A DNA stretch of 7,058 nt from GCA-003244245 sp032230565 (GTDB lineage: Bacteria; Actinomycetota; Actinomycetes; Mycobacteriales; Pseudonocardiaceae): the NCBI GenBank assembly GCA_032230565.1, contig JAVXWL010000246.1, positions 1 to 7,058 on the forward strand, read 5' to 3'. Position 1 is the stretch's first letter. Each line of letters opens with the position of its first letter. Under the pieces are notes generated by a model. The model did not search any database, had not been told where the DNA came from, and was given only the letters and a program-made list of their open reading frames with translations. The position numbers were made by a program, and so were the translations under genes. Shown piece by piece: positions 5,935 through 7,058 of the stretch.

Positions 5935-7058
5935 GGTCGGCCAGCAGCAGCCCACTGCGGGGCTTCGGAGTGAAATAGGTGCTCTTGCGTGGCATCCGCC
6001 GGCCTTGCTGGTGTACCGCTAAGACGTCGGCGAACGGCACGGGGGCCAGCTGCAACACGGCGTCGACCTGCGGGCCCGCGGGATGCCCTGCGGGCAGAGC
6101 CCGCACGTGGGGTCCTGCCGGGTCGATGCTCAGCGCGTCGGCGATGAGCAACCGCTCGACCAGCCCATGGTCAATCCTGGGAAGCAGTTCGCCTGGTTCG
6201 GGTCCGGGCAATGTGACGAGAAGATCGGCGCCGGATGCGCGGGCCACCACGCTGCCGGGGCAGCCCGGGGGGTCGGGCTGCCTGCCTTGACACACCGACA
6301 ATCCAGCTCGCAACCAGGCGTCAGCCAGATCACCGGAGGTCAATCCAGTACCGACAAGCGCCCGGTGGATCGCGCCGATCCGCAGCGCCGGTCCGCCGGT
6401 CACCAACGAGAGCAGGCTGGACCGATCGCTGGCCGCCGCGGCGGCCACCCGATGATTTCCATCGGCAACCAGGAGCGGACTGCCGGCCGCAGTGGCGAGC
6501 ACCGCTTCCTGACCAGCTCCCGGGCCTAACAGCCACAGTCGGTGCATTCGACCGCCAGAATCGTTGATCGACACCACCGGCGCTCCCAGGCCATCGATGG
6601 TGTCCAGCACGGCGGCGGTCAACTGCTCACCATTGATGACGGGCACGAGCATCGCTGCGCTGGTGGCGCAGCCGAGCCCGGCGAGTACCGCGGCGCGTTC
6701 GATCGCTACCTGCGGGTAGACCTCCTCGCTGTGTCGTACCCAGGACCTCCCGTGCACGTCCACCGCGGCCGAATCGACCAGACATAACAGACCGACCGCC
6801 ACTCCGTCTGGGCCGTCCACCCGATAGGGCGCCACCACGTCGGCCACCTGGCGATACGCACTGGCCCGCAGCCGGTCCAGGGCTTGGCGGGCTGCAGGCA
6901 ACGCATCGGCCAGCGACAGTCCCTGCGTCAACGCTTGGGGCGTGCGGTGCGGGTGCTGAACGGCCAGCAATGTGTCACGACCACCGTGCGGCCCGGCCAG
7001 CGCGGCCACCACTTCGCTGGCTTCGGCGAACTCATCAACGTCAGGACCCGGTACGCGG
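5924..7058 (-). CDS. DUF1015 family protein, 5' end beyond the window
   Basis: The frame is open from the right edge, so the true start lies outside. A GTG at 7012 is only an internal possibility, since the family-like sequence continues upstream (RVPGPDVDEFAEASE). The visible part is about 378 residues. Counting from that GTG, it shows YRVDGPDGVAVGLLCLVD (63-80), the DUF1015 motif ADGNHR (183-188) and the strongly conserved C-terminus MPRKSTYFTPKPRSGLLL (340-357). The family is widespread in bacteria and archaea with no established biochemical role; in many genomes it sits near serine/phosphoserine metabolism. The usual motif, as I recall it, is ADGHHR, so His to Asn at 186 is a variant. It is soluble, with no membrane segments. 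The stop at 5926-5924 overlaps the phosphoesterase gene tail to tail. Confidence 0.85.
   Translation of the reverse strand, partial: RVPGPDVDEFAEASEVVAALAGPHGGRDTLLAVQHPHRTPQALTQGLSLADALPAARQALDRLRASAYRQVADVVAPYRVDGPDGVAVGLLCLVDSAAVDVHGRSWVRHSEEVYPQVAIERAAVLAGLGCATSAAMLVPVINGEQLTAAVLDTIDGLGAPVVSINDSGGRMHRLWLLGPGAGQEAVLATAAGSPLLVADGNHRVAAAAASDRSSLLSLVTGGPALRIGAIHRALVGTGLTSGDLADAWLRAGLSVCQGRQPDPPGCPGSVVARASGADLLVTLPGPEPGELLPRIDHGLVERLLIADALSIDPAGPHVRALPAGHPAGPQVDAVLQLAPVPFADVLAVHQQGRRMPRKSTYFTPKPRSGLLLADLTE

Overview
This is a GC-rich actinobacterial window, most likely from a mycobacterium or close relative. The evidence is a GAF-ANTAR protein with mycobacterial-style DxRD heptads, an RsbW/STAS signalling cluster, a candidate SigF-type promoter (GTGT-N16-GGGTAT), a DtxR/IdeR-like iron box and a DUF1015 protein. 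I see no tRNA, rRNA, CRISPR array, transposase or integrase.

Left part (about 200-2580, all minus strand). Read in transcription order, this is a stress-signalling cluster: (i) a broken RsbW-like HATPase anti-sigma factor/kinase (2576-2139), readable only by joining three frames and passing a TGA; (ii) a STAS-domain protein (1957-1328) whose usual phospho-acceptor serine is alanine, with a conserved-looking C-terminal extension; (iii) 24 bases later, a GAF-ANTAR RNA-binding sensor (1304-201). The two intact genes form a likely operon. The inference is a partner-switching module that has lost its kinase.

Middle (2577-4024, plus strand). An upstream region with a small hairpin precedes a short NADP/F420-type Rossmann oxidoreductase (2863-3420). 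After a gap comes a small two-helix membrane protein of the actinobacterial phage-holin-like superfamily (3635-4024). A SigF-like promoter sits so close to its ATG that the mRNA would be nearly leaderless.

Right part (4104-7058). A CopD-type membrane protein gene on the minus strand (5288-4104) has three apparent single-base deletions. A promoter overlapped by an iron-box-like palindrome lies just upstream of it. A YfcE/MJ0936-type metallophosphoesterase follows on the plus strand (5428-5934), with all expected metal ligands. Its 3' end overlaps by 11 bases a convergent DUF1015 gene that runs off the right edge.

The most notable features are the two decoded broken genes, the loss of phospho-acceptor and kinase in one signalling cluster, and the two candidate regulatory sites. 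I do not see a clearly new multi-gene system.
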